Positions 1-8,323 of a stretch of DNA of 64,000 nucleotides are shown one piece after another. The notes beneath the pieces are model-generated. The model saw only the letters and a program-made list of their open reading frames with translations, ran no database searches and had not been told where the DNA came from. The stretch comes from Cryobacterium levicorallinum (GTDB lineage: Bacteria > Actinomycetota > Actinomycetes > Actinomycetales > Microbacteriaceae): assembly GCF_004402405.1 (NCBI RefSeq), contig NZ_SOFE01000001.1:211370-275369 (forward strand). The letters are read 5' to 3'. The number at the start of each line of letters is the position of its first letter. The first letter of the stretch is position 1. A program made the position numbers and the translations under genes.

Positions 1-368
1 CCGTTGTGGGTGACGAAATCCACGTCGATTTCACGCAGTTCGGGGCGCACAGCGCGAACCGTGTAGGTGCGAAACGGGTTGCGATCGGCGTCCGGCAGCG
101 CGCGCCAGCGGGCGTACCAGCTTCCGTCGGCGATGGTGGACTCGTCGTTTGCACCAATGTCGGACAGGCCACGGCCGAGCAGCGGCAACACGATCTTGAC
201 CCTCTGGTCGAGCCCGGCGGTACTGAAGGTGTCAAACTGCTCACCGAAGAAGGTCACCCGAGTGAAATGCTTACTCAGGGAACGGATGCCCACTACCGTG
301 GCCCGATAGGGTCGATAGGCCGGACGATCCAGGACCGCAGTCGCACTCTCGTTCGGTAAGGTAAGCAT
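1..368 (-). CDS. siderophore-interacting protein, N-terminal part (gene runs off the window)
   Basis: Translating the minus strand from an ATG at 368 gives 122 codons to the window edge without a stop. The reading contains YRPYRATVVGI, FTRVTFFG, WYARWRAL and RTYTVRAVRP, the pattern of the N-terminal FAD-binding half of ViuB/SIP-family ferric-siderophore reductases. Known members reduce siderophore-bound Fe(III) in the cytoplasm using NAD(P)H; the NAD(P)-binding half lies outside the window. Two iron-regulator-like boxes overlap the start codon, which fits an iron-repressed gene. AAGG a few bases before the ATG is a poorly spaced ribosome site, so the start is less sure than the family. Confidence 0.8.
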   Translation of the reverse strand, partial: MLTLPNESATAVLDRPAYRPYRATVVGIRSLSKHFTRVTFFGEQFDTFSTAGLDQRVKIVLPLLGRGLSDIGANDESTIADGSWYARWRALPDADRNPFRTYTVRAVRPELREIDVDFVTHN

Positions 369-391
369 TGCCTTAGTATGGCATGCCTTAG
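357..391. promoter_or_regulatory. two overlapping DtxR/IdeR-like iron boxes
   Basis: The stretch 357-375 (TAAGGTAAGCATTGCCTTA) matches the DtxR/IdeR consensus TWAGGTTAGSCTAACCTWA at 15 of 19 positions. A second, weaker copy at 373-391 matches at about 11 of 19. They cover the start codon and immediate upstream region of the siderophore-interacting gene, where a bound repressor would block transcription. Binding is inferred from the motif and the gene function. Confidence 0.5.
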
Positions 392-471
392 CTGGGGTTT
401 GTCCAGCACCGCAATTTTCGCGGTCAGCTGCCCGCCCCGGTTTTCAATCGGCCCCGCCGTAGACTGAAATC

Positions 472-1680
472 GTGAAAAGCTACTGGACCCTTCTGCGCAC
501 GCCCGGCGTATCCCGCCTTATCGCTGCGCAGTTGACGGCCCGTTTTCCCTTCGGAATGCTCTCCCTCGCTTTTCTCATTCACATTGAGCGGATCTTTGAT
601 TCCTACGGCGCGGCCGGACTGGTTCTCGGTGCCATGAGCATCGGTCAGGCCATCGCCGGGCCGCTCACCAGCCGACTGATGGGCCGACTCGGTATGCGCC
701 CGGTGATTATCGCCACCATGTTCATCTGCGCGGTGTCGATCATCGTGATGGCGCTGATTTCGCTGTCGGTGCTGAACCTCATGCTGATCGGATTCGTCGC
801 CGGCCTGTCCACCCCGCCGATTCAACCGGCCGTGCGCACGATTTACCCCAAAATCGTCAACTCCCGCCAGCTCACCCCGCTCTTCTCGCTGGATGCCTCG
901 GCGCAGGAGATCATCTGGGTGCTCGGCCCGGTGATCGCTACCTTCGTGGCGCTGCAGGTATCGACGACCGCGGGCATCCTGCTCGCCGCATTCTTCCTGG
1001 TCGCCGGCGGAATCTGGTTCGTCGCCCTGCCCGAGGTAGGCCGGGTGCGCATCCCGCGCAGCCGCCGCAAGCTCGGCGTTGTGCTCAAAAAACCCGAGGT
1101 TCTGCTCAGCACGGTCGTTGGTTTCACGCTCGTTGCCGCCTGCGCCGCGGTCGAAGCCGGTGTGGTTGCGGTGTTCGGCCACGGCAGCGCCGACGCCGGC
1201 TGGGTGCTCGGCATCTTCGCGATCGGTTCGCTCATCGGCGGCCTGGCACTCGGACACGCTCCGATCGGCCCTTGGGCCCTCGCCGCCCGCATGCTCATCG
1301 TCACCATCGGGTTAATTCTGGCCAGCCTGTGGCTCACCTTTTGGTGGCTCTCCCTCGCGCTGCTCCTGGCCGGGGTCGGCATCGCGCCCGCCTTCGCTGT
1401 TCTTTTCGGCATCGTCTCGGCGAGCGTGAAATTCAGCGACACCGCCGAAGCCTATGGCTGGGTCGGTACCGGCCAGCTGATCGGCGCAGCCATGGGCTCC
1501 GCCATCGCCGGGTTCTCGATCGACCATTCCGGCCCGGTGTCGGCGATCTACGTCGCCGCCGGTTTCGCGGGCCTCGGCTGCATCATCCCAGCGCTCGGCC
1601 GCCGCTGGCACCCGGACCTGCGCGGGCGCGATATCAGCCCCATTCCCGACACCGAGCCCATCCAGGTGCAGGTCTCGTAA
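472..1680 (+). CDS. MFS transporter
   Basis: 402-residue integral membrane protein with about twelve hydrophobic segments in two halves separated by a basic loop (RVRIPRSRRK, near residue 195). This is the normal size and shape of a major facilitator superfamily exporter. The GMRPVI sequence after TM2-TM3 resembles the cytoplasmic loop 2-3 motif. GTG start at 472. It is divergent from the siderophore-interacting gene and could export a siderophore or drug, but the substrate cannot be read from sequence. Confidence 0.8.
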   Translation: MKSYWTLLRTPGVSRLIAAQLTARFPFGMLSLAFLIHIERIFDSYGAAGLVLGAMSIGQAIAGPLTSRLMGRLGMRPVIIATMFICAVSIIVMALISLSVLNLMLIGFVAGLSTPPIQPAVRTIYPKIVNSRQLTPLFSLDASAQEIIWVLGPVIATFVALQVSTTAGILLAAFFLVAGGIWFVALPEVGRVRIPRSRRKLGVVLKKPEVLLSTVVGFTLVAACAAVEAGVVAVFGHGSADAGWVLGIFAIGSLIGGLALGHAPIGPWALAARMLIVTIGLILASLWLTFWWLSLALLLAGVGIAPAFAVLFGIVSASVKFSDTAEAYGWVGTGQLIGAAMGSAIAGFSIDHSGPVSAIYVAAGFAGLGCIIPALGRRWHPDLRGRDISPIPDTEPIQVQVS

Positions 1681-1689
1681 CATTGAGGG

Positions 1690-2505
1690 ATGACTTCCCT
1701 CAGGTTCAATGACGGCCACGTGATTCCGCAGCTCGGTCTCGGGGTGTACAAGGTAGCGGATGCCATCGCCGCCGACACCGTGCAGGTCGCGCTCGAGGCC
1801 GGGTACCGTCACGTCGACACCGCAGCACTCTATGAGAACGAGGTCGGCGTCGGGCAGGGGCTCGCGCGTTCCGGGGTGCCCCGGGAGGACGTGTTCGTCA
1901 CGACCAAGGTGTGGAATGACCGCCACGGCTACGACGAAACGATGAAGGCCTTCGACGAGAGTCTGGCCAAGCTGGGCCTGGACTACGTCGATCTGTACCT
2001 GATCCACTGGCCGGCACCGCAGCAGAACCGCTACGTCGAAACCTATCGCGCCCTCGAAGCCCTGCGCGCCGACGGCCGGGCCCACTCGATCGGGGTCTCG
2101 AATTTTCACCCGCACCACCTCGACCGACTCCTGGCCGAAACCGACGTCGTGCCGGTGCTCAACCAGGTGGAGTTGCACCCGTGGCTGCCGCAAACGGAGG
2201 TTCGCGCTTATGACGCGGCCCACGGCATCCGTACCGAAGCGTGGTCGCCTCTGGCCCGCGGGCGCGCAATCGGCAACCCGATCCTCGATGCGATCGGCGC
2301 CCGGCACGGCAAATCAGCCGCGCAGATCGTGATCGCCTGGCACCTCGCGCTCGGCAACATCGTCATTCCCAAGTCGGTCACCCCGGCGCGCATTCGCGCC
2401 AATATCGACGTGTTCGACATTGTGCTCGAGCCGGACGATCTTGCGCAGATTGCGGCGCTCGAAAGCGGCGAGCGCACCGGCACGGACCCCGACGACCTCG
2501 ACTGA
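1690..2505 (+). CDS. aldo/keto reductase (2,5-diketo-D-gluconate reductase-like)
   Basis: 271-residue soluble NADPH-dependent reductase with a TIM-barrel fold. The catalytic tetrad is complete: D43 and Y48 in HVDTAALYENE, K73 in VTTKVW and H106 in LYLIHWP. GVSNFHPHHL and the late IPKSVTPARI cofactor-binding segment are also present. Length and motifs match the DkgA/DkgB-type AKR5 group, which reduces diketogluconate, methylglyoxal and other aldehydes; the substrate here is unknown. It starts 9 nt after the MFS stop and may be co-transcribed with it. Confidence 0.88.
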   Translation: MTSLRFNDGHVIPQLGLGVYKVADAIAADTVQVALEAGYRHVDTAALYENEVGVGQGLARSGVPREDVFVTTKVWNDRHGYDETMKAFDESLAKLGLDYVDLYLIHWPAPQQNRYVETYRALEALRADGRAHSIGVSNFHPHHLDRLLAETDVVPVLNQVELHPWLPQTEVRAYDAAHGIRTEAWSPLARGRAIGNPILDAIGARHGKSAAQIVIAWHLALGNIVIPKSVTPARIRANIDVFDIVLEPDDLAQIAALESGERTGTDPDDLD

Positions 2506-2528
2506 ACTAGAGGTGATCGGCCGACGTA

Positions 2529-3515
2529 TTACCAGCGCGGGTGAATCTGCTCCCGCAGGAGCCGGTCATAGATGTCCTGAACGCCCTCGTTGAAGGCGAT
2601 GTCGAGCGGTTCGGCTACGCCAGCGGTCGCGTTTCCCTGCGCCTGGGCGACCGAGCGGGCTCCCGGAATGACGGCGCTCACCCCGTCGATCTGGGCTACC
2701 CAGGCCAGGGCGGCCTGGGCTGGCGTGAGGCCGACGGGGGCCAGGGCTGCGAACTCCGTGGCGGCCTGCAGGCCCACCTCGAAGTCGACGCCGGAGAAGG
2801 TCTCCCCGACGTCGAAGTGGCTGCCGTCCCGGTTGAAGTTGCGGTGGTCGCTCTCGGCGAAGACCGTGTCGGCGGTGTATTTGCCGGTCAGCAGCCCGCT
2901 GGCCAGCGGAACCCGGGCGATGATGCCCACCCCGGCGGCGCGTGCGGCCGGCAGCACCTCGTCGAGCGGTTTGAGGCGAAAAGCGTTCAGGATGATCTGC
3001 ACCGTGGCGATGCCGGGGTGGCTGATAGCGGCGAGGGCCTGGTCGCAGGTCTCGACGCTCACCCCGTAATTGGCGATGACGCCCTCGTCGACGAGGGTGT
3101 CGAGCGCGTCGTAGACCTCGCCGGAGTCGAACACCGCGCTCGGCGGGCAGTGCAGCTGCACCAGGTCGAGGGTGTCCATGCCGAGGTTGACCCTGGACCG
3201 ATCGGTCCACTCACGAAAGTTAGCGAGAACGAAGTTCTCCGGCACCTGTTGCGCGCGACGACCCATCTTCGTGGCGACCGTGATCTCTACGCCCGGGGCA
3301 TCATTCGCGAGAAAATTCCCGATCAGTCGCTCGCTGCGGCCGTCACCGTAGACATCCGCTGTGTCAAAAAAGGTGATGCCGGCATCAGCGGATGCAGCCA
3401 GCACGCCGGTCGCGTCGGCGTCAGAAACGGCGCCCCAGTCGGCGCCCAGCTGCCAGGTGCCCAGGCCGATCACGGAAACGGTGCGGCCGGTACGTCCAAG
3501 GGTGCGTTTTTGCAT
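2529..3515 (-). CDS. aldo/keto reductase (YajO/PdxI-like group)
   Basis: 328-residue oxidoreductase. It begins with RTLGRTGRTVSVIGLGTWQLG, and the tetrad residues are D51 and Y56 (FFDTADVYGDGRSE), K83 (VATKMG) and H122 (LVQLHCPP). The C-terminal VIPGARSVAQAQGNATA is the phosphate-binding part of the NADPH site. This marks the longer bacterial AKR subfamily, distinct from the neighbouring DkgA-like gene with which it converges. Substrate unknown. It reads away from the repeat-bearing gap 3516-3971, so its promoter should lie there. Confidence 0.87.
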   Translation of the reverse strand: MQKRTLGRTGRTVSVIGLGTWQLGADWGAVSDADATGVLAASADAGITFFDTADVYGDGRSERLIGNFLANDAPGVEITVATKMGRRAQQVPENFVLANFREWTDRSRVNLGMDTLDLVQLHCPPSAVFDSGEVYDALDTLVDEGVIANYGVSVETCDQALAAISHPGIATVQIILNAFRLKPLDEVLPAARAAGVGIIARVPLASGLLTGKYTADTVFAESDHRNFNRDGSHFDVGETFSGVDFEVGLQAATEFAALAPVGLTPAQAALAWVAQIDGVSAVIPGARSVAQAQGNATAGVAEPLDIAFNEGVQDIYDRLLREQIHPRW

Positions 3516-3971
3516 ATCCCTAGCTTAGGCACCCGCCGCACATCGCTGCCGCACCATTTGGCCGTAGCGAAGCAATGTGACGCGGTCACACGCGGTGCGC
3601 CACGACAACGCGAACCCTACGGGCGCCACCCCCTGGACCGCAGCGCCGCATGAACTGGCACCACGCCGAGATCGGCTCGAGCACCGGCAGCCCCGCCACG
3701 CTGCTCAATCCCGGAGGATTCGCCGCGCGGTGTCCGCTGACCCCGGCTGTTTGCAGAGTCCGATCCGCGTCAACCAACTGAGGTGCCACCTTCTGCCCCA
3801 TCGACCTCACCTCCCCACGCGAGGTGCCACCTTTAGCCCCATAAACGCTCGTCAAGGGGCTCGTCGAGGGGCCAATAGTGGCACCTCACAAAATACCAAG
3901 GGGCCAAAGATGGCACCTCACACCCTGAGACTCGTGTGGCGAGCCCCCCCATATGTGTCGAGCGGACGCTG
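3516..3971. other. 456-bp gene-free gap
   Basis: No convincing coding sequence was found on either strand. A 132-codon open frame on the plus strand (3577-3975) runs through the repeat block and has no recognisable protein features. The gap should contain the promoter of the reductase ending at 2529 and follows the stop of deoA. Its only clear structure is the four-copy repeat at 3780-3919. Confidence 0.6.
3780..3919. repeat. four copies of a 20-bp repeat, two direct then two inverted (possible relic IS ends)
   Basis: Copies lie at 3780-3799 (GAGGTGCCACCTTCTGCCCC) and 3821-3840, followed by two inverted copies at 3868-3887 and 3900-3919. They agree at 16 or more of 20 positions when oriented the same way. 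The outermost inverted copy continues into TGTGAGGTGCC when read inward on the minus strand. Two same-orientation repeats at each end, facing inward, is the arrangement of IS21-family termini, but only 27 bp separate the inner copies and no istA/istB remains. The IS assignment is an inference. Confidence 0.5.
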
Positions 3972-5276
3972 CTAGCGACTCCCGATCCGCTCCGCGATTA
4001 GCGAACCGCCATCCTGCACGGGCTCCCCCACGTCGCCGATGCGCCAGGCACCCTCAACGGCCTCGAGCGCACGGGCGAACCGGGCGGGCTCGTCGGCGCT
4101 CAGCGTGAACAGCGGCTGGCCCTTCACCACGGTGTCGCCGGGCTTGGCGTGCAGGTCGATTCCGGCGGCATGCTGCACCGGATCCTGCTTACGGGCGCGC
4201 CCGGCACCGAGTCGCCAGGCACCGATACCAAAAGGCAGCGCCTGCTGTTCCACCAGCACGCCGCTCCGCTCGGCGAGCACAACGTGAGTCTCGCGCGCGA
4301 CCGGCAACGCGGCATCCGGGTCGCCACCCTGCGCGCGAATCACGGCCCGCCATTTGTCCATGGCTCGGCCATCCTTCAGAGCCGCGCCCACATCGACACC
4401 GGTGATTCCGGCGAGCGAGAGCATCTCCTCGGCCAGCGCCACGGTGAGTTCAACCACGTCGGCGGGCCCGCCGCCGGCGAGCACCTCCACCGATTCGCGC
4501 ACCTCGTTGGCATTGCCGATGGCAAACCCAAGCGGAACGTTCATATTGGTCAGCATTGCGGATGTCGCCACCCCGGCATCCTCGCCCAGCTCGACCATCG
4601 TGCGGGCCAATTCCCGCGACCGCTCGATGTCCTGGAGAAAGGCGCCCGAGCCGAACTTAACGTCGAGTACGAGGGCCTGAGTACCCTCGGCGATCTTCTT
4701 CGACATGATCGACGATGCGATCAGCGGGATCGCCTCGACCGTTCCGGTGATGTCACGCAGGGCGTAGAGCTTGCCGTCGGCCGGCGCCAGGCCGCTGCCG
4801 GCCGCGCAGACCACGCCGCCGAGCTCCTGCAGCTGCTGAAGCATTTCGGCGTTGCTCAGGTTGGCGCGCCAGCCCGGAATCGACTCGAGCTTGTCGAGCG
4901 TTCCGCCCGTGTGACCGAGGCCACGGCCGGACAGCTGCGGCACGGCCGCGCCGAAGACGGCGACGAGCGGCATCAGGGGCAGCGTGATCTTGTCACCGAC
5001 GCCTCCGGTGGAGTGCTTATCGGTGGTCGGCTTGCCGAGGCCGTCGAAGCTCATCCGCTCACCGCTCGCGAGCATTGCCATGGTCAGAGCCCGAATCTCG
5101 CTGCGGCTCATGCCGTTCAGAAAGATCGCCATGGTCATGGCGGCCATCTGCTCGTCGCCGACGTAGCCACGGGTGTACGCGTCGATCAGCCAGTCAATTT
5201 GCGGTGTGGTCAGCTCGCCGCGGTCGCGCTTGGTGTGAATTAGGTCGACGGCGTCAAACGCTTCGATGGTGCTCAT
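3972..5276 (-). CDS. deoA: thymidine phosphorylase
   Basis: 434-residue enzyme that splits thymidine (or uridine, if it is a pyrimidine phosphorylase) with phosphate to the base and (deoxy)ribose-1-phosphate. The phosphate-binding signature KHSTGGVGDK is near residue 85, RGLGHTGGTLDKLE follows, and SSIMSKKIAEG and LDVKFGSGAF are conserved active-site segments. Full family length. AAGGAG sits 7 nt before the ATG. It is the last gene of the nucleoside operon, 67 nt after cdd, matching salvage of imported nucleosides. Confidence 0.95.
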   Translation of the reverse strand: MSTIEAFDAVDLIHTKRDRGELTTPQIDWLIDAYTRGYVGDEQMAAMTMAIFLNGMSRSEIRALTMAMLASGERMSFDGLGKPTTDKHSTGGVGDKITLPLMPLVAVFGAAVPQLSGRGLGHTGGTLDKLESIPGWRANLSNAEMLQQLQELGGVVCAAGSGLAPADGKLYALRDITGTVEAIPLIASSIMSKKIAEGTQALVLDVKFGSGAFLQDIERSRELARTMVELGEDAGVATSAMLTNMNVPLGFAIGNANEVRESVEVLAGGGPADVVELTVALAEEMLSLAGITGVDVGAALKDGRAMDKWRAVIRAQGGDPDAALPVARETHVVLAERSGVLVEQQALPFGIGAWRLGAGRARKQDPVQHAAGIDLHAKPGDTVVKGQPLFTLSADEPARFARALEAVEGAWRIGDVGEPVQDGGSLIAERIGSR

Positions 5277-5343
5277 GGTGCACTCCTTCAGAGCTGATTA
5301 CACAATGGAAAATCCTCACGACCGGGCTGAACGAGCCCAACGG

Positions 5344-5766
5344 CTACGACGAAGCTGCGCTGGCGCGATAGTCGGCGAGTTGGCGCGGCCCGAAGGCATC
5401 CGGCAGCACCTCGTCGATGGTTTTGACGCCGGAGACCGTTTCGAGCAGCATGCCCGGCGCGGAGTGTTCGTAGAGCAACTGGCGGCAGCGGCCGCACGGC
5501 ATGAGGATGCCGCCATTTCCGTCGACACAGGTGAACGCGACGAGCTGGCCGCCACCACTGAGGTGCAGCGCGGAGACCAGGCCGCACTCCGCGCAGAGGG
5601 TGAGGCCGTAGGAGGCATTCTCCACGTTGCATCCGCTGATCACTCGCCCGTCATCGACGAGCGCCGCGACGCCGACCGGAAACTTCGAGTACGGCACATA
5701 AGCTGTGGCCATAGCGGCGAGGGCTTGCGCGCGCAGCAGCGGCCAGTCGATGCTCACATCACTCAC
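5344..5766 (-). CDS. cdd: cytidine deaminase
   Basis: 140-residue tetrameric-type cytidine/deoxycytidine deaminase, giving uridine and ammonia. Zinc ligands C58, C91 and C94 and the catalytic E60 are all present (LCAEC and MPCGRC), preceded by CNVENASYG, which holds the ribose. The start overlaps the stop of the upstream permease by 4 nt, so translation is probably coupled. Its position between the transporter and deoA places it directly after uptake in pyrimidine salvage. Confidence 0.95.
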   Translation of the reverse strand: MSDVSIDWPLLRAQALAAMATAYVPYSKFPVGVAALVDDGRVISGCNVENASYGLTLCAECGLVSALHLSGGGQLVAFTCVDGNGGILMPCGRCRQLLYEHSAPGMLLETVSGVKTIDEVLPDAFGPRQLADYRASAASS

Positions 5767-7055
5767 TTGATGTACGGCTTTCCGTCAGCGGCGGGTGCCC
5801 TTGAGCGGCCGACGAACCCGGCAACGGCGAAGATCGTCACGACGTAGGGCAGCATGAGCATGAATTCGCTCGGTACCGGCGAGCCGATGATGCCCAGTAC
5901 GTTCTGCAGGTTCGTCGCGAATCCGAACAGAAGCGCTGCGAGGGTCGCCTTGATCGGATGCCACTGGCCGAAGATCACCGCGGCGAGGGCGATGAAGCCC
6001 ATGCCGTTGGTCATCTCCTTGTTGAACGCACCGACCGCGCCGAGGGTGAAGTACGCCCCGCCGAAGCCCGAGATGACACCGCCGAGGGTGACGGCAATGA
6101 AGCGAGTGCGGTTGACGTTGATGCCAACCGTATCGGCGGCCTGTGGATGTTCACCCACGGCGCGCACGCGCAGGCCCCACTTGGTGCGAAACAGGGCAAA
6201 GAACACGAGCGCGACCGCAACGTACATGGCGTAGACGATGATGGTCTGGCGAAACAGCACCGGGCCAATGATGGGGATTTCGCTGAGCAACGGAATGTTC
6301 AGCCGGGGAAAGACGTCCGGTGAGTTGAGGGTGGCGCTGGGTGCGAGCACCTGCGAGTACAAAAAGCTGGTGAGCCCGATCACGAGAACGTTGAGCACGA
6401 CACCGACGATGACCTGGTCGACGAGGTACTTGAGCGCGAACCCGGCCAGCACCATGGAGACGAGCGCCCCAGCCACCATCGCCGCAAGCAGGCCGAGGTA
6501 GGGGTTCCCCGTGGCGGATGCGACGACCGCGGAGCTGAAGGCTCCGGCCAGGAGCTGCGCCTCGATGGCCACATTGACGACGCCGGCGCGTTCGGACAGC
6601 ACCCCGCCGAGGGCACCGAAGATGAGTGGGGCGCTCAGGGTGACCGTTCCAATCAGCAGTCCGGGCACCGGAATGGTCGAACCCGATGCCGCCCAGGCCA
6701 GAAAGCCCACCAGGAATAGCAACGCGAACAGGATGGTCAAAACGATCGGGATCTTGGTGTGACGATAGACCAGCCAGGCCGACGCCACAGCCATGAGCAC
6801 GAGCGCGATGGCCACGAACACTCCGGTAGCCAAGGTTGGCAGGGCCACCTCTGGCAATTGGATCAGGTCGCGCGCTTCCGAGAGGCGGAACGTGCTCAGC
6901 TCACCGCGCTGGCCGCGTCCGAGGAACACGAACAGGATCAGCGACAGCGCGGCAAATCCGCCGAAGGTGATCGGAATCTTCCAGCTGCGAATCTGCGCCG
7001 TCAGCTTCACGATCGGGGCCGAAGCCGGAGTGGGGGTCTGTGTGATCGTGCTCAT
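5763..7055 (-). CDS. ABC transporter permease, nucleoside type (NupQ-like)
   Basis: 430-residue permease of the BPD_transp_2/RbsC-like family, with about ten to twelve membrane segments after a roughly 40-residue N-terminal tail rich in T, P and A. GALGGVLSERAGVVNVAIE is the characteristic segment of the smaller permease in BMP-type nucleoside importers, and GLRVRAVGEHPQAADTVGIN is the cytoplasmic coupling helix that contacts the ATPase. Four-nt overlaps on both sides tie it to cdd and the other permease. The nucleoside substrate is inferred from cdd and deoA in the operon. Confidence 0.88.
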   Translation of the reverse strand: MSTITQTPTPASAPIVKLTAQIRSWKIPITFGGFAALSLILFVFLGRGQRGELSTFRLSEARDLIQLPEVALPTLATGVFVAIALVLMAVASAWLVYRHTKIPIVLTILFALLFLVGFLAWAASGSTIPVPGLLIGTVTLSAPLIFGALGGVLSERAGVVNVAIEAQLLAGAFSSAVVASATGNPYLGLLAAMVAGALVSMVLAGFALKYLVDQVIVGVVLNVLVIGLTSFLYSQVLAPSATLNSPDVFPRLNIPLLSEIPIIGPVLFRQTIIVYAMYVAVALVFFALFRTKWGLRVRAVGEHPQAADTVGINVNRTRFIAVTLGGVISGFGGAYFTLGAVGAFNKEMTNGMGFIALAAVIFGQWHPIKATLAALLFGFATNLQNVLGIIGSPVPSEFMLMLPYVVTIFAVAGFVGRSRAPAADGKPYIK

Positions 7056-8323
7056 TTCGCCACCACCTCGTTGGTCTTGCGAATCCTGGGTTTCTTGGTG
7101 GTGCCCGGTGTCGGAAGGTGGAACATGGCACGCACCAGCGGCGGCGCGGCGATGAACAGCACGATCAGCGCCTGCACGACGACGACGATGTCGATTGGCA
7201 CACCCTCAGCCGCCTGCATGGCGAACCCGCCGGCCTTGAACGCACCAAAGAGAATGCCGGCGGCGAAGATACCCCAGGGCTTTGAACGACCGAGCAGGGC
7301 GACGGTGATGGCGTCGAAGCCGATGCCGGCGTCGATTCCGGAACTGAAGCCCGTGGTCAGGGTCCCCAGCACCTGGTTGACGCCGGCCAGGCCGACGAGC
7401 GCTCCCGAGATGGCCATGGCGTAGAAGTAGACGTTCTTCACGTTGATGCCGGCGACCCTGGCTGCGCCGGGGTTCTGCCCGACGGCACGAAACTGAAACC
7501 CGAGGTTTGAGCGGCTGAGTAGCCACCAGACGAAGATGGTGGCCGCGATGACGGTGAGAAAACCGGCGTGCAGGTTGTAGCGCGGCCCGAACAGATCGGG
7601 GAACACCGCGGTCGCTGCCATGGCCGGTGTCTTCGGGTTGTTACTGCCAGGCGCCTGCAGCGCACCGGGGGTGCGCAGCAGGAACTGAATCAGGTACAGC
7701 GCGACGAAGTTGAGCATGATCGTGACGATCACCTCGTGGGCACCGGTACGAGCCTTGAGCAAGCCCACGATGCCGCCCCAGATAGCCCCACCAAGCAGGC
7801 CGGCCAGAACGGCGACGATCAAGTGGATACCGGCTGGCAGCTCAACCGCGAAAGCGACCCAGCCAGCGGCCCCAGCGGCGATGAGCATCTGCCCACGACC
7901 ACCGATGTTAAACATGCCCACGCGAAAAGCGAGCCCCACACCGAGCCCGGCCGCGATCAGCGGCGTCGCAAAGGTGAGTGTCTCGGTCAGCGGGCGAATC
8001 GCGGTGAGAAAGCTGCTCGCCCGGAAGTTGTAGATTGCCCCCTGGAACAGCGCGGAATAGGCGCCCGCGACGGAGTCCCAGACAGCCTGCAGCAGGTCGG
8101 TCGGTCGGGAGAAGAAATATCCGGCCGTCTCCTGCACGCGTTCGTTGGTGAACGCGATCAGAATCGCCCCAACCACGAGAGCGACGAGGACGGCCAGTAC
8201 AGAGATCATGGCGCTGCCGCCGGTGATGTCGCGCAGGGTTTGGTTCCAGCGCTCGGACCCATCCTTCCTTCCCTCGCCGGACCCGGGAGCGACCGGAGCC
8301 GCCGGTACGGTGGCGTCGCTCAC
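7052..8323 (-). CDS. ABC transporter permease, nucleoside type (NupP-like)
   Basis: 423-residue permease, the longer partner of the pair. A charged N-terminal tail leads into the first membrane helix at about residue 38. FRVGMFNIGGRGQMLIAAG and FQFRAVGQNPGAARVAGIN are the conserved family segments, the latter being the coupling helix. About ten hydrophobic helices follow, ending in a lysine/arginine-rich tail (TTKKPRIRKTNEVVAK). It overlaps the ATPase and the second permease by 4 nt each, consistent with a stoichiometric heterodimer in the membrane. Confidence 0.88.
   Translation of the reverse strand: MSDATVPAAPVAPGSGEGRKDGSERWNQTLRDITGGSAMISVLAVLVALVVGAILIAFTNERVQETAGYFFSRPTDLLQAVWDSVAGAYSALFQGAIYNFRASSFLTAIRPLTETLTFATPLIAAGLGVGLAFRVGMFNIGGRGQMLIAAGAAGWVAFAVELPAGIHLIVAVLAGLLGGAIWGGIVGLLKARTGAHEVIVTIMLNFVALYLIQFLLRTPGALQAPGSNNPKTPAMAATAVFPDLFGPRYNLHAGFLTVIAATIFVWWLLSRSNLGFQFRAVGQNPGAARVAGINVKNVYFYAMAISGALVGLAGVNQVLGTLTTGFSSGIDAGIGFDAITVALLGRSKPWGIFAAGILFGAFKAGGFAMQAAEGVPIDIVVVVQALIVLFIAAPPLVRAMFHLPTPGTTKKPRIRKTNEVVAK

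Noticed and set aside
424-1257. 277-codon open frame antisense to the MFS gene
   Set aside because: It lies wholly opposite a well-supported transporter, and its composition (His/Glu/Arg/Asp rich) is the usual antisense shadow of GC-rich membrane protein genes. Many similar long shadows occur, for example 2541-3653 and 4149-5243.
3780-3919. CRISPR array
   Set aside because: Only four repeats, two of them inverted, with unequal spacers of 21, 27 and 12 bp and no cas genes.
3577-3975. 132-codon open frame over the four-copy repeat
   Set aside because: No domain-like sequence, it runs through the inverted repeats, and its third-position GC pattern does not match neighbouring genes.
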